This document shows positions 26,297 through 37,162 of a stretch of DNA of 64,000 bases, piece after piece. The DNA lies in contig NZ_CP026003.1 of assembly GCF_003086795.1 (NCBI RefSeq), positions 2,314,777-2,378,776 of the forward strand. The letters run 5' to 3'. How positions within the stretch are numbered: position 1 is the first letter of the stretch; the number at the start of each line of letters is the position of its first letter. A model generated the notes under the pieces. It saw only the letters and a list, made by a program, of their open reading frames with translations. It did no database searches and was not told where the DNA came from. The position numbers and the translations under genes were made by a program. The DNA is from Stenotrophomonas sp. SAU14A_NAIMI4_5 (GTDB lineage Bacteria; Pseudomonadota; Gammaproteobacteria; Xanthomonadales; Xanthomonadaceae).

Positions 26297-27946
26297 TCAG
26301 ATGTCCTGGTGGTGGTGTGCCGGCGGGGTCACGGGCGCATCGCCGCCGCCCACGAAGTGGCGGACCACGGGGGCACGCTCGCCCTTGTGCAGTGCCCGCA
26401 GCGCTTCCTGGATCTGCTTGTCGTCGGCGGTGATGCGTTCGTGCTGGCGCAGGTGTTCCAGCCAGGACGCCGCAACGAAATATTCCAGGTGGATGCCCGG
26501 GCTGGCGACATCCTCGACCACACCCCAGACCACGGCACCATCGCGGCGGCGGATGATGCCCAGCTGGTGCATATGCTTGTGGAAGGCCGCGCGGTCTGCT
26601 TCGTCGATGCGGTACTCGAGGGTGACCAGCACCGGGCCGCGATCATGCGAGACGGCTACCGACAGCTCCGGTGCGGGCCAGTGCCCGGCCGGACGCAGGT
26701 TCAGTTCCTCGGTGCCGGCAATGCGTACGCGCCACACCAGCAGGCCACCGACCGCCGCACCGATGGCGGCCACCAGCAGGGCCAGCTCCGGCGAGGTCTT
26801 CTGGGCCAGGGCGCCCCAGCTCAGGCCACCGGCGGCCATGCCGGCCGAGAAGATCATGATGTACAGCGCCAGGGCGCGCGCACGCACCCAGGCCGGCACC
26901 GACGTCTGCGCCGCGATCTGCAGCGAGGACAGCACGGTGATCCAGGCAAAACCATTGATCATCATCACCGGCGGCAGCAGATACCAGCTGCGCAGCAGCG
27001 CCAGGCCCACCAGGCTGCCTGCCAGGGCGAGCGTGGCCAGCAGCACCAGCATGTCGCGGTCGAGCCTGGCACGCAGCTTGGGCAGCAGCAGTGCGCCGCC
27101 GACCGCGCCGATGCCGATGCAGCCCAGCAACATGCCGTACTGCCCTGCCCCGCCGTGCATCTGGCCGCGCACCACCACCGGCAGCAGCGCGTTGGCGGCG
27201 GCGGCAAAGAAGAAGAAGCCGACCGACTTGATCAGCACCGCCTGCAGCTTGCCGGCCTTGGTGGCGTAACGGATGCCTGCCTTAAGGCCGGCACCGAAGC
27301 CTTCCGGCGGCAGGCTGGACGCGGTCGCGTCGCGCTTCCACGCCCACACCACCGCCAGCATGGCGGCAAAGGTGATGGCGTTGAAGGCAAACGCGTACAT
27401 GGCACCGAGCTGGGACACGATGACGCCGCCGATGGCCGGGCCTATCGAGCGTGCGATGTTGATGCCGATCGAGTTGAGTGCAACCGCCGACGCCAGCATC
27501 GGCTGCGGCACCAGTTCGGACACGATCGCGGCCTGGGCCGGCATCGCCATCGCCGCGCCGCAGCCCATGCAGAACGTCAGCAGTACCAGCAGTTCCGGGC
27601 TGAGCATCTGCAGGTGGGTCAGCACGGCCATCACCAGTGCTACCAGCAGCATCCAGCCCTGGGTGAATATCAGGTACCTGCGGCGGTCGACGATGTCAGC
27701 AAGCGTGCCGGCGGCCAGCGCCAGCAGCACGATCGGCACCGTGGTGGCTGACTGCACCAGGGCCACCATCAGCGGCGAGCCGGTGCGCTCGGCCATGACC
27801 CAGGCCGCGGCCACGTCATTGACCCAGGTGCCGATGTTGCTGGCCAGGATGGCCAACCACAGCGATCGGAACATGCCGATCTTCAGCGGGGACCAGGCAC
27901 CGGCCTGGGAAGAGTTCTGTGATGCGGCTGCAGTCACCATTGCCAT
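26297..27946 (-). CDS. MFS exporter (EntS/MFS_3 type) with C-terminal soluble domain, 549 aa
   Basis: Residues ~15-410 are a twelve-helix MFS of the transmembrane-secretion-effector group: FRSLWLAILASNIGTWVNDVAAAW, a long NIARSIGPAIGGVIVSQLGA helix pair and FAWITVLSSLQIAAQTSVPAW. The last ~130 residues (VTLEYRIDEADRAAFHKHMHQLG ... YFVAASWLEHLRQHERIT) resemble a ferredoxin-like monooxygenase fold (antibiotic biosynthesis monooxygenase type). That tail occurs in part of this family. The start at 27946 overlaps the porin stop by 13 bp, so the two are one operon. The cargo is unknown; the porin partner suggests envelope-crossing export or uptake. Confidence 0.82.
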   Translation of the reverse strand: MAMVTAAASQNSSQAGAWSPLKIGMFRSLWLAILASNIGTWVNDVAAAWVMAERTGSPLMVALVQSATTVPIVLLALAAGTLADIVDRRRYLIFTQGWMLLVALVMAVLTHLQMLSPELLVLLTFCMGCGAAMAMPAQAAIVSELVPQPMLASAVALNSIGINIARSIGPAIGGVIVSQLGAMYAFAFNAITFAAMLAVVWAWKRDATASSLPPEGFGAGLKAGIRYATKAGKLQAVLIKSVGFFFFAAAANALLPVVVRGQMHGGAGQYGMLLGCIGIGAVGGALLLPKLRARLDRDMLVLLATLALAGSLVGLALLRSWYLLPPVMMINGFAWITVLSSLQIAAQTSVPAWVRARALALYIMIFSAGMAAGGLSWGALAQKTSPELALLVAAIGAAVGGLLVWRVRIAGTEELNLRPAGHWPAPELSVAVSHDRGPVLVTLEYRIDEADRAAFHKHMHQLGIIRRRDGAVVWGVVEDVASPGIHLEYFVAASWLEHLRQHERITADDKQIQEALRALHKGERAPVVRHFVGGGDAPVTPPAHHHQDI

Positions 27947-29265
27947 GCTCCAACGATTGAGGCGAACAGCGTGTCCTGGCCGCCGGCCTGCTTCAGTGCA
28001 GGACCCGCATCCATCCAGGCCAGCTGCAGCTGCCATTGCCAGTGTTCGCTGGCCTGCCAGCGTGTTTCGGATTTGTATTGATTGCCGATGCGACGGGGGC
28101 CGCCTGCCGTACCGGGCAGTGCCACCAGCGGCGTCGGCGTGGTGTAGACCGCGTCAGCGCGACGGTGCTTCCAGGCCAGCTGCACGCCCAGTTCGGTGGT
28201 CACCTTTTCATGCAGGCGCAGGGCCAGCGTGGGTTGGATGTCCATCAGGTTGGCCGGCGCCAGCAGGCTGGCTTCGCTGAAGTACGCCGACTTCGGGTAC
28301 AACGCGTTGAACGTGCCCAGGCGACCATCGTGCAGGTTGCCATCGCCGCTGGCGATATCCGCCTTGACGCCCAGCCGCGGCTGCAGCGGCACGTTCTGCC
28401 ACTGCCAGCCGGTGTCGGTGGCGACCGTCCAGGCACGGATGTCCAGGTCGGCCGCCGCCGTACGCAGTTCACCGCCCTGGGCGACCAGTTCGGTGTTCCA
28501 GTCCAGGGCGCCTGCATGGCCGAACCAGCGCGCACCCACGGTCTGCCGGCGCTCGATGCCGCTGCCGGCGGCGAAGCGGCCTGCCTCCCGGCGGTAGTCG
28601 AGCAGGTACAGGTCCCACTGGCCCGGTCCGTGGCCGGGGGCGGTGGTGGCGTAGGCGCCCCACAGATGCGCACCGTGCTCGCCACGGTCATCGAAGGCAC
28701 CGGGGCGGTTCTCGACCGCGCGCAGCGCCATCAGGTCCAGCTTGCCCAGGCGACCGGCCCAGCCGACGCGTGCACCGTCGAACGCAAGGCGGATGTTCGG
28801 CCCGTCTCGCACCGACAGCAGCCGCGAGCTGCCATAGCCGGCTTCCTGACGGCCCAGCTGCACGTGCATGCCGTTGTTTTCCCAGCGCCAATAGGCCTGC
28901 TGGATGTCCAGTGCGCCGCGGTCGGTCTTGCCCGGGCCGCCGGCCTTGCCTTCTTCGGCATGGGCGCCCAGCTGCAGCATGGCCTGCCAGTTGTCCTGGC
29001 GGTACCGCGCCGATGCGAGGGCGCGCAGCAGTCCATAGCCGTCCTCGCTTTCGCCGATGCCGAACCGGGTCGGGTCGTAGTACATGCCGCGCAGGCGCAG
29101 CGAGGCATCCAGCTGCAGCTGGCCATCGCCGACGTCGGTGCAGGCGCCGCCATCACAGGCCAGCGCCAGTGACGGCGTGGCCAGCAGGGCCAGGGGCAGA
29201 AGTACCGCACACTGGCGGGCAGCCTTCGCTGGCCGCGTGGCTTCGGAGGGAACGGTGTGGGCCAT
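27934..29265 (-). CDS. Outer-membrane porin, alginate-export family, 443 aa
   Basis: Signal peptide (QCAVLLPLALLATPSLALA), then a beta-barrel pattern of alternating polar and aromatic strands with short turns to the C-terminal FASIVGAWQW. The N-terminal region YRQDNWQAMLQLGAHAEEG and the RAVENRPGAFDDRGEHGAHLWGAYATT stretch match the alginate-export (AlgE-like) family. It probably conducts anionic sugars or other acids across the outer membrane; true alginate secretion would need alg genes not seen here. First gene of the porin-MFS pair. Confidence 0.8.
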   Translation of the reverse strand: MAHTVPSEATRPAKAARQCAVLLPLALLATPSLALACDGGACTDVGDGQLQLDASLRLRGMYYDPTRFGIGESEDGYGLLRALASARYRQDNWQAMLQLGAHAEEGKAGGPGKTDRGALDIQQAYWRWENNGMHVQLGRQEAGYGSSRLLSVRDGPNIRLAFDGARVGWAGRLGKLDLMALRAVENRPGAFDDRGEHGAHLWGAYATTAPGHGPGQWDLYLLDYRREAGRFAAGSGIERRQTVGARWFGHAGALDWNTELVAQGGELRTAAADLDIRAWTVATDTGWQWQNVPLQPRLGVKADIASGDGNLHDGRLGTFNALYPKSAYFSEASLLAPANLMDIQPTLALRLHEKVTTELGVQLAWKHRRADAVYTTPTPLVALPGTAGGPRRIGNQYKSETRWQASEHWQWQLQLAWMDAGPALKQAGGQDTLFASIVGAWQW

Positions 29266-29345
29266 CGACCGCAGGGGTTCGTGGGGGCAGCACAGCTTGA
29301 CGGTGTTTCGCGTGGCGGCGTAGCCCTGTTGGATGGCCGCGTTGA

Positions 29346-29687
29346 TTACTCTTTCGGGTTACGTGCGGCGCCAACCAGGTCGATCACGCGCCGGCCAAAG
29401 GAGCAGGCATCGAGGGAATACGCGCCCGGCCCAAGCAGCAACAGGCCCAGCGGAAGCAGGACCAGAGCGGTCAACGGCCCGCTCCAAAGCATCACGCCGG
29501 TTGCCAGCAGCACGGCGAACAGGGTGAGCCATCCGGCCGCGACCAGCGCCGAGACCAGCAGCGAGACGGCGGTGTGCCACGGGTCATCGCCGATCGACAG
29601 GCACAGCGACGCGGCCAGGCACAGGCGCATCCAGAGCAGCCCGATGCCGGGCGCCCTGTCAGGGAACATCACGTAAAGCCGCTGCAA
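29346..29687 (-). CDS. Small DoxX-like membrane protein, 113 aa
   Basis: Three to four hydrophobic helices (LLWMRLCLAASLCLSI, LLVSALVAAGWLTLFAVLLAT, LTALVLLPLGLLLLGPGAYS) and a conserved tail YSLDACSFGRRVI that resembles DoxX-like membrane proteins. A TTG start at 29687 is proposed because AGGGGGAG lies six bases upstream; ATG at 29669 is possible but poorly placed. It is read away from the sensor kinase gene starting at 29914. Function unknown. Confidence 0.65.
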   Translation of the reverse strand: MQRLYVMFPDRAPGIGLLWMRLCLAASLCLSIGDDPWHTAVSLLVSALVAAGWLTLFAVLLATGVMLWSGPLTALVLLPLGLLLLGPGAYSLDACSFGRRVIDLVGAARNPKE

Positions 29688-29913
29688 GATCGCTCCCCCT
29701 GAGCCATGAAGCGCATTAGTAGCCGGTGTAATCGGTATCCGCCTGCCCCGAACGGGGTATATCGCGCCCATGCGCGGCACCGGCAGCTACTGCCAATGCG
29801 TTATGGCTGCCCTCTGCAACCGGGTGCTAAGCTCGCCCCGCTCCTGCTGGCTGGCCGCTGTCCGCGCACCGGGAGCCCTCCCCTACCTCGCCGCATCCCC
29901 GCAGTATTTCCGC

Positions 29914-32943
<3,030 letters not shown>

Positions 32944-32944
32944 C

Positions 32945-33595
32945 ATGAACACCCCGATCCGCATCCTGGTGGTGGACGATCACCCCCTGCTGCGCGAGGG
33001 CCTGCTGGCCCTGCTGCAGAGCAGCCCCGACATGGAGCTGGTGGCCGAGGCCGGTGATGGCGTGCAGGCCGTCAGCGCGTACCTGGAACACCGCCCGGAC
33101 GTGGTACTGATGGACCTGCAGATGCCGCGCATGGATGGCATCGAGGCGATCGCCCGCATCCGCGCCACCTCGCCGGAGGCCCGCATCATCGTGCTGACCA
33201 CCTACAGCGGCGATGCCAAGGCGGTGAAGGCACTGCACGCCGGTGCAAGCGCCTACCTGCTGAAGGACATGCTGCGCCACGAACTGCTGTCGACCATCCG
33301 CCTGGTGCACTCGGGAAAACGCGTGCCGCTGCCGGCCGAGGTGGCGACCAATATCGCCGCGCATGTCACCCACGACGCGCTGTCACCGCGGGAGATCGAG
33401 ATTCTGGTGCTGGTTGCTGCCGGCAGTTCCAACAAGCGGATTGGCGATCAGCTGGGCATTTCCGAGCAGACCGTGAAAGCCCACATGAAGAACGCCATGA
33501 GCAAGCTTGGCGCGCGCGACCGGACCCATGCCGTGACGTTGTCGCTGCAGCGCGGGATCCTCAGCCTGGGCGAGGACAGCGTGGATCAGGGCTGA
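32945..33595 (+). CDS. NarL/FixJ-type response regulator, 216 aa
   Basis: The receiver domain has LVVDDHPLLREG, acceptor Asp in DVVLMDLQMP, Thr in IVLTTYSGD and Lys in AYLLKDM. The C-terminal LuxR-type HTH is LSPREIEILVLVAAGSSNKRIGD then ISEQTVKAHMKNAMSKL. Placement 1 bp after the HisKA_3 kinase makes it the cognate partner. DNA targets are unknown; the divergent DoxX-like gene and porin-exporter operon are candidates by position only. Confidence 0.93.
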   Translation: MNTPIRILVVDDHPLLREGLLALLQSSPDMELVAEAGDGVQAVSAYLEHRPDVVLMDLQMPRMDGIEAIARIRATSPEARIIVLTTYSGDAKAVKALHAGASAYLLKDMLRHELLSTIRLVHSGKRVPLPAEVATNIAAHVTHDALSPREIEILVLVAAGSSNKRIGDQLGISEQTVKAHMKNAMSKLGARDRTHAVTLSLQRGILSLGEDSVDQG

Positions 33596-33620
33596 GCGGC
33601 GGATGGCAGCGGGCCCCTCG

Positions 33621-34133
33621 TCAATCCGAATACCAGTAACGATTGAACCGTCTGGTCTTCCGGTCGTACACGAAGTAAGAGGCAGCACTGCCGAACCTGA
33701 AGTAGTCCAGCACCTGGGCGCGGCTGCACACCTTGGCCTTGACCTCGGGACCATCGTTCAACGCGAAATAGTCGTAGCATCCTGCGGGCTCGACCAGCAA
33801 TCCCATCACGTCGTATCCCAGTGCGTCGTCGACCACGGCCAGCACGTGGCACTCGCGGGACGCCTTCGGGTGCTTCGATGCAAGGCAGATGCGCAGCCCT
33901 GAGCGATGGCCGACAGGATCGGTGACAAGCATGGCTTCGTCCATGAGGCCGTCGCCATTCATGTCGAGCGTTGCGCTGGCAAAGGCGGTGGGTAGATCGT
34001 TGCGCCATGCGTCCTGCCTGAGGTGGTCAAGGTCGGCCGGCATCCAGGCGTCGGCGCGGGTTGCGGGCGGGCCCGCCGCAGCGGAACCCGCAAGGAGGAT
34101 GGCGGAAAGAAGCACGATGCGCGTTCTGGACAT
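33621..34133 (-). CDS. Exported hypothetical protein, 170 aa
   Basis: Signal peptide MSRTRIVLLSAILLAGSAAA. The mature part starts with an Asp/His/Trp-rich segment (WMPADLDHLRQDAW), followed by DMNGDGLMDEAML, which looks like an EF-hand/FG-GAP-type Asp loop. It ends RRFNRYWYSD and carries three cysteines. No family recognised; similar secreted proteins with a DxNGDG loop are common in Xanthomonadaceae. It is convergent with the response regulator gene. Confidence 0.7.
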   Translation of the reverse strand: MSRTRIVLLSAILLAGSAAAGPPATRADAWMPADLDHLRQDAWRNDLPTAFASATLDMNGDGLMDEAMLVTDPVGHRSGLRICLASKHPKASRECHVLAVVDDALGYDVMGLLVEPAGCYDYFALNDGPEVKAKVCSRAQVLDYFRFGSAASYFVYDRKTRRFNRYWYSD

Positions 34134-34306
34134 TGCCTTTCCATTCTCTGGACGGTTGTGCGGATTCTGCGCCGCTTTCCGTCCGTCCATGGGGTAGGAA
34201 AACGACCCATCCAGGAGTAGGAAAAGTCTGATCTGCGTCAATCCGGCGAAGCGGGAGACGCGATCCCTTTATAGTTCCAACCCTCAGAGCGAACTGCCGG
34301 CACACC

Positions 34307-35074
34307 ATGCCCTACATCGGAATCGGACTCCACTTCATCGCGGCCATCTACTTTGCCGTGCATGCCATCCGCTCAGGCCAGAGCCTGTACTGGCTCCTGC
34401 TGCTGTTCTCGTTCCCGCTGCTGGGCAGCCTGGTCTATTTCGTGGCGATCTATCTGCCGGAAATCCGCCATTCACACGGTGCCCGCCAAGTGGTTCACTC
34501 GGCGAAGCAGTTCATTGACCCAGGCAAGGGCCTGCGTAATGCGCGGGCAGAGCTTGACCGCACGCCGACCGTGCAGAACCGCGTGCGCCTTGGCATGGAG
34601 CTGCTGGGTTCCGGCCAGGCCGAGGAGGCCAGGACGCTGCTGGAACAGGCCGCCAGCTCCCCGCTGGGCGATGACCCCTACATCCTGACCGGCCTGGCGC
34701 GTGCGCGGCTCGAGTCCGGGCATGCCGCGCTTGCCGTGGAGACGCTGGAAGGTCTGTTCGCCCGCCACCCGGATGTGCGCCGCAAGCCCGAGCAGACCCT
34801 GCTGTACGCGCAGGCCCTGGCTGACAGCAACGCCCCGGCCGCCCGGGCGGCCTTCGAACGTGCCGTGGAATGCGGCAATGATGCTGCGGCGCGCTGCCTG
34901 TACGCCGAGTGGCTGCTGGCCCAGCCGGATGCGGCGGACCGCGAGAAGAGCCGCAGTCTGTTTGCCAGCATCCTGGACGACGCTCGGCACTGGTCGCGCC
35001 ATGCGCGCAGCCACAACGCGCCGTGGCTGGAGCGTGCCAAGGCGAGGATGAAGGAGCTGGAACGGGCGCGTTGA
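34307..35074 (+). CDS. Membrane-anchored TPR-like protein, 255 aa
   Basis: Two N-terminal hydrophobic helices resemble a PLDc_N-type hairpin (YIGIGLHFIAAIYFAVHAI, LYWLLLLFSFPLLGSLVYFVAIYL). The cytoplasmic part is made of TPR-like helix pairs, e.g. VRLGMELLGSGQAEEARTLL, YILTGLARARLESGHAALAV and LLYAQALADSNAPAARAAF. It is probably a scaffold on the inner membrane; partners are unknown. It is transcribed alone, divergent from the exported hypothetical gene. Confidence 0.8.
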   Translation: MPYIGIGLHFIAAIYFAVHAIRSGQSLYWLLLLFSFPLLGSLVYFVAIYLPEIRHSHGARQVVHSAKQFIDPGKGLRNARAELDRTPTVQNRVRLGMELLGSGQAEEARTLLEQAASSPLGDDPYILTGLARARLESGHAALAVETLEGLFARHPDVRRKPEQTLLYAQALADSNAPAARAAFERAVECGNDAAARCLYAEWLLAQPDAADREKSRSLFASILDDARHWSRHARSHNAPWLERAKARMKELERAR

Positions 35075-35099
35075 GCGGGCCTGGTTGATCGGCGGCCCT

Positions 35100-35117
35100 G
35101 GTCGAGCAAGCTCGACC
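35100..35117. repeat. SMAG/REP-like palindrome
   Basis: GGTCGAGC AA GCTCGACC, 8-bp stem, followed by GCTACC. It lies in the short gap after the TPR gene and may also terminate transcription. Confidence 0.6.
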
Positions 35118-35209
35118 GCTACCAAAACCATGCGCCAGTGCGGAAGCATGCGGCCGCCGCACTGGCGATGGTCCCCCAGCCTTTTGTCGAGCATGGCGCT
35201 GTAAAAGCC

Positions 35210-35232
35210 AGTCGAGCATGGCTCGACTCTAC
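35210..35232. repeat. SMAG/REP-like palindrome with CTAC end
   Basis: AGTCGAGC ATG GCTCGACT followed by CTAC; on the other strand it starts with GTAG. The same 19-base core recurs at 49279-49297. A degenerate half copy precedes it around 35186-35200. Confidence 0.75.
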
Positions 35233-35241
35233 AAAACTGCG

Positions 35242-35700
35242 TCAGCGCTGGTTGTCCTTGAGGAACAGCCAGGTGATCAGGGTGGCATCCGGCCCCTGCG
35301 GGTCGGTGAACGGCAGGCCGGACTGGCTGCCGCTCCAGGCATGGCCCATGCCCTGCACCACGTAGTGCTGGGCGAGGATCCTGCCGTTGTAGGCGTAGGT
35401 ATCCACCGTGTACGCGCGGCCGCCCGGCACCTGGCCGTGGTACGTGCTGGTCGGCACGTACTTCACCGAGTCGTTGTCCACGCCATCGTCGGCCAGGTCA
35501 TTGGTCTGCAGGAACTGGCGCACCGCCTGCTGCCCGTTGATCGGGTTCACCGTGGTATCGGCCGTGCCATGGAAGACCAGCACCGGCAGCGGTCGCGGCT
35601 TCGGCGAACCCGAGCACTGCCAGGCCAGGCGCCCGTTGCTGTCCGGCGAGTAGATGCTGCCGGCCAGCAGCGCATAGGCACCGCCGGTGTACGCCGCCAA
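35242..35700 (-). pseudogene. C-terminal remnant of a PHB-depolymerase/LpqC-type esterase
   Basis: Only the last ~150 residues remain: from YTGGAYALLAG through VLVFHGTADTTVNP (catalytic Asp) to QGMGHAWSG (catalytic His) and the natural C-terminus. The part that should hold the GxSxG serine elbow is missing. Upstream of about 35700 the reading frame runs into sequence that, on the other strand, encodes a histidine kinase, so the break is a DNA rearrangement and not a late start. The remnant cannot be catalytic. It is the minus-strand half of a double-truncation junction shared with the kinase remnant. Confidence 0.85.
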
Positions 35701-36354
35701 GGCGAGCGGCTGTCGATCGGCGTGCATGACAGTGGTCCCGGCATCGCACAGGAGCAGCAGGGGGTGGTGTTCGAGGAGTTCCACCGGGTCGACCGCAGCA
35801 ATGGCCAGGGCCTGGGGCTAGGCCTTACCATCGCCCACCGCATCGCGGCGCTGCTGCATGCGCCACTGCAGCTGCGCAGCGTGCCCGGTCGCGGGTCGGC
35901 CTTCTCGATCAGCGTTTCGCGGGCAACGCCGCCGGAGGTGCCGCGCAGCGCGCCGGTGAGCGGTGGCAGCAGCACCATCAAGGGCCTGCGCGTGCTGGTG
36001 GTCGACAACGATGCCGAGGCACTGGAGGCGATGCGGCAGATGCTGCTGGCCTGGGGCTGCGATGTCGTTGCGGTGGCCGATGCCGCTGCGTTGCAGGATT
36101 CGGCCGGGGACGCGGCGCTGTGGCTGTTCGATTACCACCTCGATGACGGCGACACCGGCGTGGCGCTCTGGCAGCGACTGGTCGCGACCCATGGGCCGCG
36201 GCCGACGGTGATCCTCAGCGCCGATACCGGCAGCGACACGCGCGAGGCGGTGCGCGGCGCCGGGCTCTCGCTGTTGAACAAGCCGTTCAAGCCGCTGGCG
36301 CTGCGCTGGGCGATCAACCACCTGCTGGCGGCGCCGAACACCCTGCCCGCCTGA
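35686..36354 (+). pseudogene. C-terminal remnant of a hybrid histidine kinase (CrbS/MxtR-like HATPase-REC)
   Basis: The retained sequence starts inside the ATPase domain with the G1 box (VHDSGPGIAQEQQGVVFEEF) and the G2 box (GQGLGLGLTIAHRI), then a complete receiver domain (VLVVDNDAEAL, Asp in WLFDYHLDD, Lys in LLNKPFKPLA). The H-box, the N-box and any sensor region are absent. FEEFHRVD with this receiver resembles the C-terminus of CrbS/MxtR kinases (SLC5 transporter-PAS-kinase-REC) that control acetate/acyl-CoA metabolism through a LuxR-type partner. The next gene encodes such a partner. Without the phospho-accepting His and the start of the gene, the kinase is non-functional. Confidence 0.82.
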
Positions 36355-36358
36355 TCGA

Positions 36359-37039
36359 TCAGGCGTCCTGCGCGTCTTCGATGTGCCGCGAAGGGTCGCT
36401 CAGACCCATTTCGTGCAGCACACGAATGGCCTGGGCGCGGTTGCGCACGCCCAGCCGCTCCATGATGCGGGTCATGTGCGCCTTGACCGTGCGCAGCTGC
36501 ACGCCAAGGCGGTCGGCGATCTGCTTGTTGAGGAGGCCCTCGGCCACCAGCCCCAGTACCTTGTACTGGTGCGCGGACAGGCTGGCCAGGCGCGCGGCCA
36601 GGTCGGCATCCTTGCTGAAGGGCGCCACGCGTGCGACCGGCTCACGCAGGATCGCGGGAATCCAGCGCTCCCCCTCCAGCACCGACTGCAGGGCCAGCTG
36701 CAGTTCGCTCAGCCCTGAGCTCTTGGGCAGGTAGCCGGCGGCGCCCAGATCGATCGCGCGGCGGATGACCTGCGGTTCCTCGTTGGCCGAGACGATGATG
36801 ATCGCAAGCCCCGGCTGCAGGGCGCGGATGGTGGCCAGCCCTGCCAGGCCGTGGTTGCCCGGCATGTGCAGGTCCAGCAGCATCAGGTCGATCGACTGGC
36901 GTTCCAGGGTTTCCAGCACGCTGTCCAGCGAATCGGCTTCGCTGATCTGCAGATCGGTGACGGCCTCTTCGGCCGCGCGGTGCAGCGCAGCGCGGAACAG
37001 CGGGTGGTCGTCGGCGATAAGCAGGGTTGGCATGTTCAA
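36359..37039 (-). CDS. LuxR-type response regulator, CrbR/ErdR-like, 226 aa
   Basis: Receiver: LLIADDHPLFRAALH, acceptor Asp in LMLLDLHMPGNHGLAGL, Lys in GYLPKSSGL. HTH: LSAHQYKVLGLVAEGLLNKQ then RTVKAHMTRIMERLGVRNRA. The receiver resembles CrbR/ErdR/AgmR-type regulators that work with CrbS-like kinases to control acs and other acyl-CoA genes; this is a by-eye resemblance. It is convergent with the truncated kinase (4 bp between stops) and divergent from the acyl-CoA ligase. In this strain its sensor is broken, so it is probably an orphan or is phosphorylated by other donors. Confidence 0.85.
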   Translation of the reverse strand: MNMPTLLIADDHPLFRAALHRAAEEAVTDLQISEADSLDSVLETLERQSIDLMLLDLHMPGNHGLAGLATIRALQPGLAIIIVSANEEPQVIRRAIDLGAAGYLPKSSGLSELQLALQSVLEGERWIPAILREPVARVAPFSKDADLAARLASLSAHQYKVLGLVAEGLLNKQIADRLGVQLRTVKAHMTRIMERLGVRNRAQAIRVLHEMGLSDPSRHIEDAQDA

Positions 37040-37162
37040 GCGAGATTAGCAAAACATCCGCGGTCGGGCACGGGTACCTAGGTACGCTGGTGCGCGTCTA
37101 CCGGATTGCTAACGTGGCTGCATGAAAAACGGCCGCTGATGCGCCACCCACAAGGACCGTCC

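Noticed and set aside
26060..27751. A 563-codon plus-strand frame opposite the MFS exporter
   Set aside because: Shadow; Gln/His/Arg-rich and without homology, while the minus strand has twelve membrane helices.
35218..35685. The 5' part of the open frame that contains the kinase remnant, read as a complete kinase N-terminus
   Set aside because: This part is antisense to the esterase remnant and has no kinase motifs; the true homology begins near 35686.
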